Source of the DNA: Sutterella wadsworthensis 2_1_59BFAA
GTDB lineage: Bacteria; Pseudomonadota; Gammaproteobacteria; Burkholderiales; Burkholderiaceae_F
Reading direction: 5' to 3'
Length of the DNA stretch: 64,000 bases
Assembly: GCF_000297775.1 (NCBI RefSeq)
Contig: NZ_JH815517.1
Span: 1 to 64,000, forward strand
Shown: positions 11,675 to 21,264 of the stretch, piece after piece
Layout of the letters: the number at the start of each line of letters is the position of its first letter
Numbering within the stretch: position 1 is the stretch's first letter
Translations under genes and position numbers: made by a program
Notes under the pieces: model-generated
Database searches by the model: none
What the model was told of the DNA's origin: nothing
The model's input: only the letters and a program-made list of their open reading frames with translations

Positions 11675-14524
11675 ATGGCCAGCAAAACGGTAAGCGAATT
11701 CGCACAGGAACTCAAGGTGGCCGCCAAGACGCTTCTGGCTCAACTTCGAGCCGCGGGCGTCAACAAGGCGAGCGAAACGGATGAATTGAGCGAGACCGAC
11801 AAGACGCGCCTGCTCGACAGCCTGCGCGTCGAGCGCACGCAATCGGCTCAGCGCAAGATCACCGTCACGCGCAAGGAACAGAGCGTCGTCAAGCAGCAGG
11901 ACGGCTCCGGCCGCTCCCGTGCGATTCCGGTCGAAGTGCGACGCAAGCGCGTCTTCGTGAAGAATCCGCAGGTGCTCGCCGAGGAGGCTGCTCGCGCTGA
12001 AGCCGAAGCCGCTCAGGCCCGCCGCGCCGCCGAGGAAAAGGCCGCCGCCGAAGCCTGCGCCCGTGCGGAGGCTGAGGAGCGCGCCCGTGCTGAAGAGGCC
12101 CGCCGCGCCGAGGAAGCCCGCATCCGCGAGGAAGAGGAGCGCCGCGCCGCCCAGGAACGTGCCGAAGCCGCACGCCGTGAAGCTGAAGAAGCCCGTGCTC
12201 GTGAGGAAGCTTTGAAGAAGGAACAGGAAAAGGACGAGGCCGCCCTCAAGGCCGCCCGTCGCGAGGCCGAAAAGGCCAAGCTTGATGCTGAAGTGGCCGC
12301 CGCCACTGCCAAGCGCATGGAGGCCGAGGCCGCCGAACGCCGTCGCCGCGAGGAAGCTCGCCGCAAGGCCGAGGAGGAGGCCCGCAGCATCCGCGCCATG
12401 ATGAACCGCAAGAACGGAGTTCTCACCGCCAAGAAGGTCAAGCCCGCTGAAAAGCCCGCCGAAGCCCCGAAGGCCGCTGAGCAGAAGCCTGCCGCCAAGG
12501 ATGACAAGGCCAAGAAGACCGCTCGTCCGCAGCGTCCGGCCGCCGAGCCGCAGCAGAATGCCGGTGATGGCCGCAAGGGCCACCCGTCCGACCGCAAGAA
12601 GGGCGGCAAGGGCGGCTCCGACCGCTTCGGTGATGAGGGTCAGCATCGCCGCACGATCAAGACGCGCGGTGAGGACGATTCCGGGCAGACCGGCTGGCGC
12701 ACGGCCCGCGGCCGTCGCAGCCAGGACCGCAACCGTCATGCCGAACCCGTTCAGCAGGTTCAGGAGCAGGTGGTGCGTGAAGTTCAGGTGCCTGAGACGA
12801 TCAGCGTTGCGGACCTCGCCTACAAGATGGCCGTCAAGGCCACCGAAGTGATCAAGACCCTCATGAAGATGGGGCAGATGGTCACGATCAACCAGATGCT
12901 CGATCAGGACACGGCGATGCTCATCGTCGAGGAAATGGGCCACAAGGCCGTCGCCGCCAAGCCGGACGATCCCGAAGCCATCCTCGGTGAACTGCAGAAC
13001 GTCGAATATCCCGCTCTGCCGCGTCCGCCTGTCGTCACGATCATGGGCCACGTCGACCACGGCAAGACCTCGCTGCTCGACTACATCCGTCGTGCCAAGG
13101 TTGCGGCCGGTGAAGCCGGCGGCATTACGCAGCACATTGGTGCCTACCATGTGAAGACGCCGCGCGGCATCGTCACCTTCCTCGACACCCCGGGCCATGA
13201 AGCCTTTACGGCCATGCGCGCCCGTGGCGCTCAGGCCACCGACGTCGTCATTCTGGTGGTTGCCGCCGACGACGGCGTGATGCCCCAGACGAAGGAGGCC
13301 ATTGCGCACTCTCGTGCCGCCGGCGTTCCGCTTGTTGTCGCCATCAACAAGATCGACAAGCCCGAGGCCAATCCTGAGCGCGTAAAGCAGGAGCTCGTTG
13401 CCAACGACGTCATGCCTGAAGAGTGGGGCGGCGACGTGCCGTTCTGCCCCGTGTCCGCCAAGACGGGCGCAGGTGTTGACGAACTTCTTGAAAACGTGCT
13501 GCTTCAGGCCGAAATGCTCGAGCTCAAGGCTCCGGTCGAAGGTCCCGCCCACGGCATCGTGATCGAATCCCGCCTCGACAAGGGCCGCGGCCCCGTCGCG
13601 TCCATTCTGGTTCAGGGTGGTACGCTGCATCGCGGCGACATCGTGCTCGTCGGCCAGGAATTCGGCCGCGTGCGCGCCATGATCAACGAACTCGGCAAGG
13701 CCCAGCAGGCCGCCGGTCCGTCCATCCCTGTCGAAATTCAGGGCCTTTCCGGCGTTCCTGCCGCGGGTGACGAGGTCATCGTTCTCAACGACGAGCGCAA
13801 GGCCCGTGAAATCTCGCTCTTCCGTCAGGGCAAGTACCGCGATCAGAAACTCGCCAAACAGCATGCGACGAACCTCGCCAACCTCTTCTCCGGTGCGAAC
13901 GAGGGCGAAGTCAAGACGCTGCCGCTCATCATCAAGGCCGACGTCCAGGGCTCTCAGGAGGCGCTCATCCATGCGCTTACGAAGCTCTCCACGGACGAAG
14001 TCCGCGTTCAGGTCGTTCATGCCGCCGTCGGCGGCATCAGCGAGTCCGACGTGAATCTCGCCGCTGCGTCGTCCGCCGTGATCATCGGCTTCAACGTCCG
14101 CGCCGACGCTCAGGCGCGCAAGGTTGCCGAGACCGAAGGCATCGACATCCGCTACTACAACATCATCTACGACGCCGTGGATGACGTTAAGGCCGCTCTG
14201 GGCGGCATGCTCTCTCCCGAACGCCGCGAAACGTCTCTCGGCCTTCTCGAGATCCGCCAGATCATCCGCGTGCCGAAGGTCGGCAACATCGCCGGCTGCC
14301 GCGTGCTCGAAGGCGTGGTTCGCCGCAATGCGTCGGTCCGACTGCTTCGCGACAACGTGGTCATCTGGACGGGCGAGCTCGCCTCCCTCAAGCACTTCAA
14401 GGACGACGTCCGCGAAGTTCAGGCCGGTCAGGAATGCGGCCTGTCGCTCAAGGGCTACGACGACATCCGTGAGCTCGACCAGCTTGAGATCTTCGAGGTG
14501 ACCGAAGTCGCCCGCACGCTTTAA
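11675..14524 (+). CDS. infB: Translation initiation factor IF-2
   Basis: 949-residue IF-2, the GTPase that brings initiator tRNA to the 30S subunit. It has a short N-terminal IF2_N motif ([18 protein letters not shown]), about 200 residues of Glu/Ala/Arg-rich predicted helix (about 95-300), a basic disordered segment, a second IF2_N domain ([21 protein letters not shown], about 373-425), then the G domain (GHVDHGKTS near 458, [16 protein letters not shown]) and domains II-IV. The start follows AAGGAGAAAGGA closely. A 249-base gap from nusA shows no recognizable gene or clear promoter. Confidence 0.96.
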   Translation: MASKTVSEFAQELKVAAKTLLAQLRAAGVNKASETDELSETDKTRLLDSLRVERTQSAQRKITVTRKEQSVVKQQDGSGRSRAIPVEVRRKRVFVKNPQVLAEEAARAEAEAAQARRAAEEKAAAEACARAEAEERARAEEARRAEEARIREEEERRAAQERAEAARREAEEARAREEALKKEQEKDEAALKAARREAEKAKLDAEVAAATAKRMEAEAAERRRREEARRKAEEEARSIRAMMNRKNGVLTAKKVKPAEKPAEAPKAAEQKPAAKDDKAKKTARPQRPAAEPQQNAGDGRKGHPSDRKKGGKGGSDRFGDEGQHRRTIKTRGEDDSGQTGWRTARGRRSQDRNRHAEPVQQVQEQVVREVQVPETISVADLAYKMAVKATEVIKTLMKMGQMVTINQMLDQDTAMLIVEEMGHKAVAAKPDDPEAILGELQNVEYPALPRPPVVTIMGHVDHGKTSLLDYIRRAKVAAGEAGGITQHIGAYHVKTPRGIVTFLDTPGHEAFTAMRARGAQATDVVILVVAADDGVMPQTKEAIAHSRAAGVPLVVAINKIDKPEANPERVKQELVANDVMPEEWGGDVPFCPVSAKTGAGVDELLENVLLQAEMLELKAPVEGPAHGIVIESRLDKGRGPVASILVQGGTLHRGDIVLVGQEFGRVRAMINELGKAQQAAGPSIPVEIQGLSGVPAAGDEVIVLNDERKAREISLFRQGKYRDQKLAKQHATNLANLFSGANEGEVKTLPLIIKADVQGSQEALIHALTKLSTDEVRVQVVHAAVGGISESDVNLAAASSAVIIGFNVRADAQARKVAETEGIDIRYYNIIYDAVDDVKAALGGMLSPERRETSLGLLEIRQIIRVPKVGNIAGCRVLEGVVRRNASVRLLRDNVVIWTGELASLKHFKDDVREVQAGQECGLSLKGYDDIRELDQLEIFEVTEVARTL

Positions 14525-14543
14525 GAGGATCGTTCCAACATCA

Positions 14544-14573
14544 GGGGAGGACATGCCTTCGGGCTGTCCTCCC
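14544..14573 (+). terminator. Hairpin between infB and rbfA
   Basis: GGGGAGGACA / TGTCCTCCC stem around TGCCTTCGGGC, followed by GTCATTGACTTT, which is a poor T tract. It may be a weak or partial terminator, or an RNA-stabilizing hairpin, inside the operon. Confidence 0.4.
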
Positions 14574-14605
14574 GTCATTGACTTTATGCAAGGGGGGCAA
14601 CCTTC

Positions 14606-14971
14606 ATGAAACCGAAGAAACCCGGCCGTTCCCTCCGAGTGGCCGACCAGATCGCCCGCGATCTCGCCGTGCTCATCCCGAAGGAGGTCCGCGATCCCCG
14701 CGTCGGCCTCGTTACGGTGACGGGCTGCGAGATTACGCCCGACTATGCGCATGCCAAGGTCTTCTTTACGGTGATCGGGAGCGATCCCGCCGTCTGTGAG
14801 GAAGGTCTCAATGCCGCAGCGGGCATGCTTCGCAACCATCTCTTTCGCAAGCTGACGATCCATACTGTGCCGACGCTTCACTTCGCGCACGACGACAGCG
14901 TGAACCGCGGCTTCGAAATGGACGCCCTCATCCGCAAGGCCATGAGCGAAACGCGTCCCGAGGAGAACTGA
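14606..14971 (+). CDS. rbfA: Ribosome-binding factor A
   Basis: 121-residue RbfA, a KH-fold assembly factor that binds the 30S subunit near helix 45 and helps mature 16S rRNA. Family features: RVADQIARDLAVLIPKEVRDPRVG near the N-terminus, VTVTGCEITPDYAHAKVFFTV, and LHFAHDDSVNRG near the C-terminus. Order infB-rbfA-truB is standard. It ends one base before the truB start. Confidence 0.95.
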   Translation: MKPKKPGRSLRVADQIARDLAVLIPKEVRDPRVGLVTVTGCEITPDYAHAKVFFTVIGSDPAVCEEGLNAAAGMLRNHLFRKLTIHTVPTLHFAHDDSVNRGFEMDALIRKAMSETRPEEN

Positions 14972-14972
14972 C

Positions 14973-15866
14973 TTGGCCAGGCGTGGAGATCCGATTGACG
15001 GCGTCATGCTCCTTGACAAGCCGCTCGGCATGAGTTCGAACGCTGCGCTCCAGACGGTGCGCAGGCTTGTCAACGCGCAGAAGGCTGGCCATACGGGCAC
15101 TCTCGATCCGATGGCCACGGGGCTTCTGCCGCTTTGCTTCGGCAACGCAACGAAGTTTTCCGCCGACCTGCTGCACGCCGAAAAGGGCTATGTCGCCCGC
15201 GTGAAGCTCGGCGAGGTCTCGTCCACGGGCGATGCCGAGGGCGAGATCGTCGAGCGTCATCCCGTCGACGTGACGGCCGAGGCGCTCGAAGAGGCCGTCG
15301 CCGCCTTTCTGGGTGAGATCGTTCAGATTCCGCCCATGTACTCAGCCCTCAAGGTCAACGGCAAGTGCCTTTATCAGCTCGCCCGTCAGGGTGAGACGGT
15401 TGAACGTGCTCCGCGCACGGTCACCGTGCGCGAGATCGCGGCCTCCGATTTTGACGGCACGTCCTTCACACTCACGTGTCTCGTTTCCAAGGGTACGTAC
15501 ATTCGCGTGCTTGCCGAGGACATCGGGCGCAGGCTTGGGTGCGGCGCTCATCTGACGGCTCTTCGCCGCACGCGCGTCGGCGACCTTTCTATCGACGACG
15601 CCGTGACGGTTGAGACGCTTGAAGAATGCGGCTCTCCCGAAGAGGCCCGCCGTCTTCTCAAGGGGGCCGACTCTCTTCTGCAGACCTTTGAAGCCGTGAC
15701 GCTTGACGAAATGCAGACGGCACGCTTCATGACGGGACAGCGCCTTGCCCTCGGGCTTACAATGCGGGGGCGCGTCCGCGTATACGGACCGAACAACATG
15801 CTGCTCGGGACGGCCCGCGCAAACGAGCGCGGCGTCCTTGAGCCTGAAAGACTCATCGCACATTAA
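14973..15866 (+). CDS. truB: tRNA pseudouridine(55) synthase
   Basis: 297-residue TruB, which makes pseudouridine 55 in the T loop of tRNAs. The catalytic aspartate is in GHTGTLDPMATG (residue 45). Other marks are GVMLLDKPLGMSSN at the start, the IPPMYSALKVNG motif, and SKGTYIRVLAEDIG. A TTG start at 14973 is chosen because AGGAG sits about eight bases upstream and the protein then starts with the family-typical short lead before the KPLGMSS motif. It is probably translationally coupled to rbfA. Confidence 0.95.
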   Translation: MARRGDPIDGVMLLDKPLGMSSNAALQTVRRLVNAQKAGHTGTLDPMATGLLPLCFGNATKFSADLLHAEKGYVARVKLGEVSSTGDAEGEIVERHPVDVTAEALEEAVAAFLGEIVQIPPMYSALKVNGKCLYQLARQGETVERAPRTVTVREIAASDFDGTSFTLTCLVSKGTYIRVLAEDIGRRLGCGAHLTALRRTRVGDLSIDDAVTVETLEECGSPEEARRLLKGADSLLQTFEAVTLDEMQTARFMTGQRLALGLTMRGRVRVYGPNNMLLGTARANERGVLEPERLIAH

Positions 15867-15883
15867 ATCAACACGAGAAAAAA

Positions 15884-17740
15884 ATGACTCGAGCTATTCG
15901 TAACATTGCGATCATCGCGCACGTCGACCACGGCAAGACCACGATGGTGGACTGCCTGCTTCGCAGCGCCGGCACCTTCCGCGCCAATCAGCAGGTTGCT
16001 GAACGCGTGATGGACTCCAACGATCTGGAACGCGAACGCGGCATCACCATTCTCTCGAAGAACTGCGCCGTCGAATACGAAGGTACGCACATCAACATCA
16101 TTGACACCCCGGGGCATGCTGACTTCGGCGGTGAAGTTGAACGCGTCCTCTCCATGGTCGACGGCGTGCTGCTCCTCGTCGACGCCGTTGAAGGCCCGAT
16201 GCCGCAGACGCGCTTCGTGACCCGCAAGGCTCTCGCCCAGGGCCTCAAGCCCATCGTCGTCGTCAACAAGATCGACCGCCCGGGCGCCCGTCCCGACTGG
16301 GTCGTCAACCAGACGTTCGACCTCTTCGACAAGCTCGGTGCCACGGAAGACCAGCTCGACTTCCCCGTGATCTACGCCTCCGCTCTCAACGGCTTTGCCG
16401 GTCACACGACCGACGTCGAAGAGCTCAAGCAGATCGGCAACATGCGCGCCGTCTTCGACGACATCATCAAGTACATCCCCGTCCGTGACGACGATCCCGA
16501 CGGCCCCCTGATGCTTCAGATCTGCTCGCTCGACTACTCGAGCTACGTGGGCAAGATCGGCATCGGCCGCGTGCATCGCGGCCGCATCCGCCCGAACATG
16601 GACGTCGCGATCATGAACGGTCCGGAAGACACCCCGAAGCGCGTGAAGATCAATCAGGTCCTGAAGTTCGAGGGTCTCGAGCGTCAGCTCGTCGATGAAG
16701 CCGAAGCCGGCGACATCGTGCTCGTCAACGGCATTGAAGAGCTCTCCATCGGCACGACGATCACCGATCTTCAGCAACCCGAAGCCCTCCCGATGCTCAA
16801 GGTCGATGAGCCGACCCTGACGATGAACTTCCAGGTTAACTCCTCTCCGCTCGCCGGCCGTGAAGGCAAGTTCGTGACGTCCCGCCAGATTCGCGAACGT
16901 CTCGAACGCGAGCTCAAGTCCAACGTCGCCATGCGCGTGCGTAACACCGACGACGAAACCGTCTGGGAAGTCGCCGGTCGCGGTGAACTTCATCTCACGA
17001 TTCTTCTCGAGAACATGCGCCGCGAAGGCTTCGAACTGGCCGTCTCCCGTCCGCGCGTCCTTCTCAAGGAAGTCGACGGCGTCAAGATGGAACCGTACGA
17101 ACTTCTGACGGTCGACGTCGAGGAAGAGCATCAGGGTTCCGTCATGGAAGAGCTCGGCCGCCGCAAGGGCGACCTGCAGGACATGCAGCCGGATGGCAAG
17201 GGCCGCGTCCGCCTTGAATACCGCATTCCCGCCCGCGGTCTCATCGGCTTCCAGAGCCTCTTCATGACGATGTGCCGCGGCACCGGCATTATGAGCCATG
17301 TCTTCGACGACTACGGTCCCATCAGCCGCGGCGACATCGGTGAGCGCCGCTCCGGCGTGATCATCTCCCAGGACGACGGCGATGCCGTGGCCTATGCTCT
17401 CTGGAAGATTCAGGAGCGCGGCCGCCTCTTCGTCTCCCCGGGCGACAAGCTCTACGAAGGCATGATCATCGGCGAGCACGCCCGTGAAAACGACATCGTC
17501 GTGAACCCGATCCGCGGCAAGCAGCTCACCAACATCCGTGCCTCCGGTACGGACGAAGCCATCCGTCTGGTGCCGCCTGTCAAGCTCACGCTGGAAAGCG
17601 CCGTCGAGTTCATCAATGACGACGAACTTGTCGAAATCACGCCGCACTCCATCCGCCTGCGCAAGCGCTATCTGAAGGACTTCGAACGCAAGCGCGCCGC
17701 CCGCGCCGTTCAGAACGAATTCGGCGAGAAGGATGAGTAA
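15884..17740 (+). CDS. typA: Translational GTPase TypA (BipA)
   Basis: 618-residue ribosome-associated GTPase involved in 50S assembly and stress or cold adaptation. G motifs: [10 protein letters not shown] near residues 11-20, RGITI switch region, [14 protein letters not shown] near 74, [10 protein letters not shown] near 127. The C-terminal half has the EF-G-like domains V and the TypA-specific end. It lies 17 bases after truB, a typical betaproteobacterial order, and overlaps the next gene by eight bases. Confidence 0.96.
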   Translation: MTRAIRNIAIIAHVDHGKTTMVDCLLRSAGTFRANQQVAERVMDSNDLERERGITILSKNCAVEYEGTHINIIDTPGHADFGGEVERVLSMVDGVLLLVDAVEGPMPQTRFVTRKALAQGLKPIVVVNKIDRPGARPDWVVNQTFDLFDKLGATEDQLDFPVIYASALNGFAGHTTDVEELKQIGNMRAVFDDIIKYIPVRDDDPDGPLMLQICSLDYSSYVGKIGIGRVHRGRIRPNMDVAIMNGPEDTPKRVKINQVLKFEGLERQLVDEAEAGDIVLVNGIEELSIGTTITDLQQPEALPMLKVDEPTLTMNFQVNSSPLAGREGKFVTSRQIRERLERELKSNVAMRVRNTDDETVWEVAGRGELHLTILLENMRREGFELAVSRPRVLLKEVDGVKMEPYELLTVDVEEEHQGSVMEELGRRKGDLQDMQPDGKGRVRLEYRIPARGLIGFQSLFMTMCRGTGIMSHVFDDYGPISRGDIGERRSGVIISQDDGDAVAYALWKIQERGRLFVSPGDKLYEGMIIGEHARENDIVVNPIRGKQLTNIRASGTDEAIRLVPPVKLTLESAVEFINDDELVEITPHSIRLRKRYLKDFERKRAARAVQNEFGEKDE

Positions 17741-18137
17741 GAAGAAGTCGAAGGGGTGTGATGCGGCCTGTCCTTGCGGGAGCGGGCTCGCACTCGCAGC
17801 CTGTTGCGGGCGTCTTCATGCGGGTGTGCCCGCAGAAACGCCCGAGGCTCTGATGCGAAGCCGCTATTCGGCATATGCTCTCGATCTCGACGCCTATGTC
17901 CTAGAGACGTGGGCGCCTGAAACGCGGCCCGCCGTCCTTTTCGAAGATGGCGAGGAACGGCCGAAGTGGCTTTCCCTCGTCATTCACTCCTCTTACGAGG
18001 AAGGGGCGGAGGGCAGAGTCAGCTTCACCGCGCGCGGCAGGACCTCTCAGGGCGCCTTCAGGTTGGAGGAGAACAGCCGCTTCCGTCTTGAGAACGGCCG
18101 ATGGCTATATGTCGACGGCACGTTTGACGACAGGTAA
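17733..18137 (+). CDS. SEC-C motif protein, YchJ/UPF0225 family
   Basis: 134-residue protein of the YchJ family, whose biochemical role is not firmly known. The N-terminal SEC-C zinc-binding motif reads CPCGSGLALAACCG (Cys 13, 15, 24, 25). It is followed by the family middle ALMRSRYSAYALDLDAYVLETWAPETRP and an NTF2-like C-terminal part ending FRLENGRWLYVDG. The ATG overlaps the typA stop by eight bases, so it is probably made from the typA message. Confidence 0.85.
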   Translation: MSKKKSKGCDAACPCGSGLALAACCGRLHAGVPAETPEALMRSRYSAYALDLDAYVLETWAPETRPAVLFEDGEERPKWLSLVIHSSYEEGAEGRVSFTARGRTSQGAFRLEENSRFRLENGRWLYVDGTFDDR

Positions 18138-18151
18138 GATCTCGACTTATG

Positions 18152-18180
18152 AGCCGCCCTTCGGGGCGGCTTAATTTTTA
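18152..18180 (+). terminator. Terminator after the SEC-C gene
   Basis: AGCCGCCC-TTCG-GGGCGGCT hairpin followed by TAATTTTTA, ending the rbfA/truB/typA transcription unit. Confidence 0.88.
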
Positions 18181-18212
18181 TTCAACAACACTTGTTTACG
18201 GAACCGACTTTC

Positions 18213-19199
18213 ATGCCTCTCAATCCCGGGGACTGGCGCTTCACCGTGGCGCCGATGCTGGACTGGACAGACCGGCACTGCAGGTACTTTCACAGGCTGC
18301 TCACGAGCAGGGCTCGCCTCTACACCGAGATGGTGACGACTGGGGCGATCATTCACGGCGATCGTGACCGCCTGCTCGGCTTTTCACAGCCGGAGCATCC
18401 CGTCGCACTGCAGTTGGGCGGCTCGGATCCTGCCGATCTGGCGGAGTCCGTCCGAATTGCATCAGCTTACGGTTATGACGAATACAACCTCAACTGCGGA
18501 TGCCCTTCCGAGCGTGTGCAGAAGGGAAGCTTCGGGGCGTGTCTGATGCTCGAGCCTCAGACCGTGGCCGCCTGCGTCAGGGCGATGCAGGACGTGACGG
18601 ACAAGCCCGTGACGGTGAAGCACCGCATCGGGGTGGATGATCACAACGAATACGGCTTTGTGCGCGACTTCGTGGGCACGGTCTACGATGCTGGTTGCCG
18701 CGTCTTCATCGTTCATACGCGCTCGGCCTGGCTCAAGGGGCTGTCGCCGAAGGAGAATCGAGAGGTTCCTCCGCTTGTTCGCGAGACTGCCTTCAGGCTC
18801 AAGAAGGACTTTCCCGACACGGTGATGCTGATCAATGGACAGATCGCCTCCCTCGACGAGGCGAAGGCGCTTGTTGATGCAGGCATGGACGGCGTGATGG
18901 TGGGACGCGCGGCCTATCAGAATCCCTGGATGCTCGCCGGCGTCGACGAGGTGCTCTACGGTGTTGAGCACGACGTGACGCGCCTTGAATGCGTTCATCG
19001 CATGACGGCGTATCTGGAGGAGAACTACAGGGACGACGTGCACGCCATCCGTGCCGTGGCTCGTCATGTGAACGGTCTGGCTCAGGGGCTGCCCGGCGCA
19101 CGCAGATGGCGTCAGGTGCTTTCCGATCCTGCGGCCATCAAGGACAGGGGAGCGGGGCTCATTCAGTATGCATGGGAGGAGGCCTTCGGCGAAGGCTGA
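18213..19199 (+). CDS. dusA: tRNA-dihydrouridine synthase A
   Basis: 328-residue FMN enzyme that reduces uridines in the D loop (DusA: U20/U20a). Marks: APMLDWTDRHCRYFHR at the start, EYNLNCGCPSERVQKGSFGACLM with the catalytic cysteine near residue 100, VKHRIGVDD, and the phosphate-binding end INGQIASLDEA...DGVMVGRAAYQNPW. The DWTDRHCRYF form separates DusA from DusB/C. An in-frame TTG at 18192 is possible but has no ribosome site; the ATG has GGAA upstream. Confidence 0.93.
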   Translation: MPLNPGDWRFTVAPMLDWTDRHCRYFHRLLTSRARLYTEMVTTGAIIHGDRDRLLGFSQPEHPVALQLGGSDPADLAESVRIASAYGYDEYNLNCGCPSERVQKGSFGACLMLEPQTVAACVRAMQDVTDKPVTVKHRIGVDDHNEYGFVRDFVGTVYDAGCRVFIVHTRSAWLKGLSPKENREVPPLVRETAFRLKKDFPDTVMLINGQIASLDEAKALVDAGMDGVMVGRAAYQNPWMLAGVDEVLYGVEHDVTRLECVHRMTAYLEENYRDDVHAIRAVARHVNGLAQGLPGARRWRQVLSDPAAIKDRGAGLIQYAWEEAFGEG

Positions 19200-19209
19200 T
19201 GACGGCATG

Positions 19210-19241
19210 AAAAACGCCAGGGTGAAAGCTCTGGCGTTTTC
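19210..19241. terminator. Bidirectional terminator between dusA and the lipoprotein gene
   Basis: AAAACGCCAG / CTGGCGTTTT with A tract and T tract on the two sides, between convergent genes. Confidence 0.85.
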
Positions 19242-19257
19242 GTACGCGAAAGGATGA

Positions 19258-20559
19258 TCAGCGCTTCTTGGCGGGCGTCCTGCGTGCCTTGCCAGAGGCG
19301 GCCTTCTTGGCCTGAAGGGCGCGGGCGCGGCGCGTCACGTCGCTTTCATTCGCGGCTTCCCAGGCCTTGCGGCGCGGGCGGGAGGCTTCGATGGCGGCCT
19401 TGACGGCCGTCGCTGCGGTCTTGTTGAAGCGGTACTGGCTGTCTCGGATCCTTTCATTCTTGAGCCAGACGGCGGTGGGAATGACGCGGGTCTTGCGGCT
19501 CGTCGGCGTGAGCTCCTCGGCGAAGGCCGGCATGAGCTTGCCGCGGTTGGCAGTCATGAGGCCGATGCTCAGGGAGTCGATGAGCGTGGGAAAGTCGACC
19601 GTCAGCGTGCGGGTGCCGTTGAGGTAGCGAAGGTCCCAGCGGGCCTTTACGACGGGGTCGGGCTTGCTTCGCTGGCAGAAGATCGTGCCGGACTTCGTGT
19701 GATAGACGTTGACGAGGCCGTTCTGCGGCAGTTCCACCGTGCGGGTCTTTGTTCCTCGGCGCGTCTTGATCTTTTCCTTGCCAGTCTTCTTCTTGATGGT
19801 CTTTTCGAAGCGAAGGCCCACGGGCGTGACACCGTCGCCGGGAAGCACGTTGAGACAGTATGGCGTTTCCTTCGTGAAGCGCTCGGAGAAGTCCTCGATG
19901 TTGTTCGAACCCGTGAAGGCAGTGTGGCTCAGCGCGAGCAGCTCGTCCTGAATGATCCAGAGCGTGGCGGCATAGGCTACACTGCCTGCGGGGAATCGCT
20001 CCTCGCCCATGAAGAGCGCGGCCTTGGTCGGCATGTTGCCTCGGGTGCGCAGGAAGTCTCGGATTTCCTGACCGGAGACGTCGTAGGCCTCCAGCGTGAC
20101 GCGAAGCTCGAGTTTTTCCCTGCCGTCGAATTCGATGACGACGTGGTCGCCCTCGGGGCGGAGTCCTGTCGGATTTTCAGGCGGAACGCGTCGGCCGTCT
20201 CTCATGATGCCGACGGCACCGGAACCCCAGGAGAAGCCGTGAGGCTTGCCGAAGGCGTAGTCCTCTTCGACCTTGTAGCGGTTGTTTTCACGGATCAGGT
20301 CGGTGATGCGGAACTGCGCGCCTTCATCATCGTCGAAGAAGAAGATGCCGTCGCCCTTGAAGGCATCGACCACGGGCATGGGAATGCGCTTGGCGGTGAG
20401 AGGCGTGGCGGGGGCGGCGCGGGCGCCGAGATTGCTGAAGGTGGCGGGGCGGATGTTTTCCTCACGGGGGGCGGCGGTGGTCGCACAGCCTGTGAGCCAG
20501 AGTGCCGCAGCGGCGGAAGCGGAACCAATCAGCGCGCGGCGCGTGATGTGAACAGACAT
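19258..20559 (-). CDS. Unknown lipoprotein with a Tat-like signal
   Basis: 433 residues; no family recognized. The N-terminus has a twin-arginine context (HITRRALIGSASAAAALWLTGC) with a lipobox LTGC, so it is probably exported (perhaps by Tat) and lipid-anchored at Cys 24. A DGIFFFDDDEGAQFRITDL segment follows near residue 65. The middle has mixed beta-type sequence, and the last ~50 residues are very rich in Lys, Arg and Ala. The start at 20559 is chosen because it places the signal at the N-terminus; the frame continues 18 codons upstream. The gene stands alone, head-to-tail behind the methyltransferase-HNH locus with a 150-base gap, and converges on dusA. Confidence 0.75.
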   Translation of the reverse strand: MSVHITRRALIGSASAAAALWLTGCATTAAPREENIRPATFSNLGARAAPATPLTAKRIPMPVVDAFKGDGIFFFDDDEGAQFRITDLIRENNRYKVEEDYAFGKPHGFSWGSGAVGIMRDGRRVPPENPTGLRPEGDHVVIEFDGREKLELRVTLEAYDVSGQEIRDFLRTRGNMPTKAALFMGEERFPAGSVAYAATLWIIQDELLALSHTAFTGSNNIEDFSERFTKETPYCLNVLPGDGVTPVGLRFEKTIKKKTGKEKIKTRRGTKTRTVELPQNGLVNVYHTKSGTIFCQRSKPDPVVKARWDLRYLNGTRTLTVDFPTLIDSLSIGLMTANRGKLMPAFAEELTPTSRKTRVIPTAVWLKNERIRDSQYRFNKTAATAVKAAIEASRPRRKAWEAANESDVTRRARALQAKKAASGKARRTPAKKR

Positions 20560-20709
20560 TGGGGGAGTCCTCACAGAGTTTGCAGTGTTTGTGCGCAGGC
20601 GTGCGAAATGCATCTTCTGTTGCCTATGGGCGACGGAAGGCGAAGGCCTGTCGGATGAGGATAGCAGATCGGGTGACGGGCGGACGCCGTTCTCAGGTAA
20701 GGAGGCGTT

Positions 20710-21264
20710 TCAGGGCCATCGGGCGGACTGAAGTTGTCTCGCCGCCATGTCGGCGGTTTCCAGAAGTGCGTCGAAAAGCGGGGTTTCCCAATGCAGTTTG
20801 GGAAGCGGCGTTCGGGTGAGCGCTATTTCAGCTTCACTGGCGAAGCGGGTGGGAGCGAGCGAGGAGAGCAGGGCCCAGTTCGAGAATATTTTGTCGCGCG
20901 AGTCATGCAGAATGTCGGCGGACGGAATGGCGTCCGACTTTCTTCCGTTTTCCACGCGGTCGGTGGGCATGAGGTTCCAGAGGTCGTTGCAGTGAAAGCG
21001 GGCCCAGGGCAGCATGTGGTTGACGGCCAGCGTCTGCGCCTTGAGCGGCGTTCCGCTCCAGATGCTCCGAAGGGAGCCTCGGCTGATTGCAGCCTTGTAG
21101 GCGCTTGCGGTAAAGTCCGTGTCGCGGGCGGACTCCGGCGGCAGAAGGCGCACGACGATGTCGGCCTGCGTAAGGGCGTGCTCAGCGCTGCACAGGGATT
21201 CAAAGCGTGCGGAGAGTCTGGCCCACTCGAGAATCAAGCTGTCCTCGAGCCAGGGGGGCGATGC
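20710..21264 (-). pseudogene. HNH nuclease part of a frameshifted methyltransferase-HNH gene
   Basis: Downstream half of the gene that begins at 22438. The reading frame reads PWLEDSLILEWARLSARFESL, then a long helical stretch, then an HNH-like core: AVNHMLPWARFHCNDLWNLMP ... VENGRKSDAIP near 20930-21030. This is the VDHxxPW...NDLWNLVP...N..KS pattern of HNH nucleases of the restriction type, with Asn in place of the Asp before the first His. The frame is one base out of step with the upstream half; the switch lies in a run of six C (minus strand, about 21256-21261). Removing one C joins the two halves through IAPWLEDS. It may be a true mutation, a phase-variable site or a sequence error. Confidence 0.65.

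Noticed and set aside
11657-15145. A 1,162-codon minus-strand frame
   Set aside because: Shadow of infB, rbfA and truB; low-complexity translation with no domain pattern.
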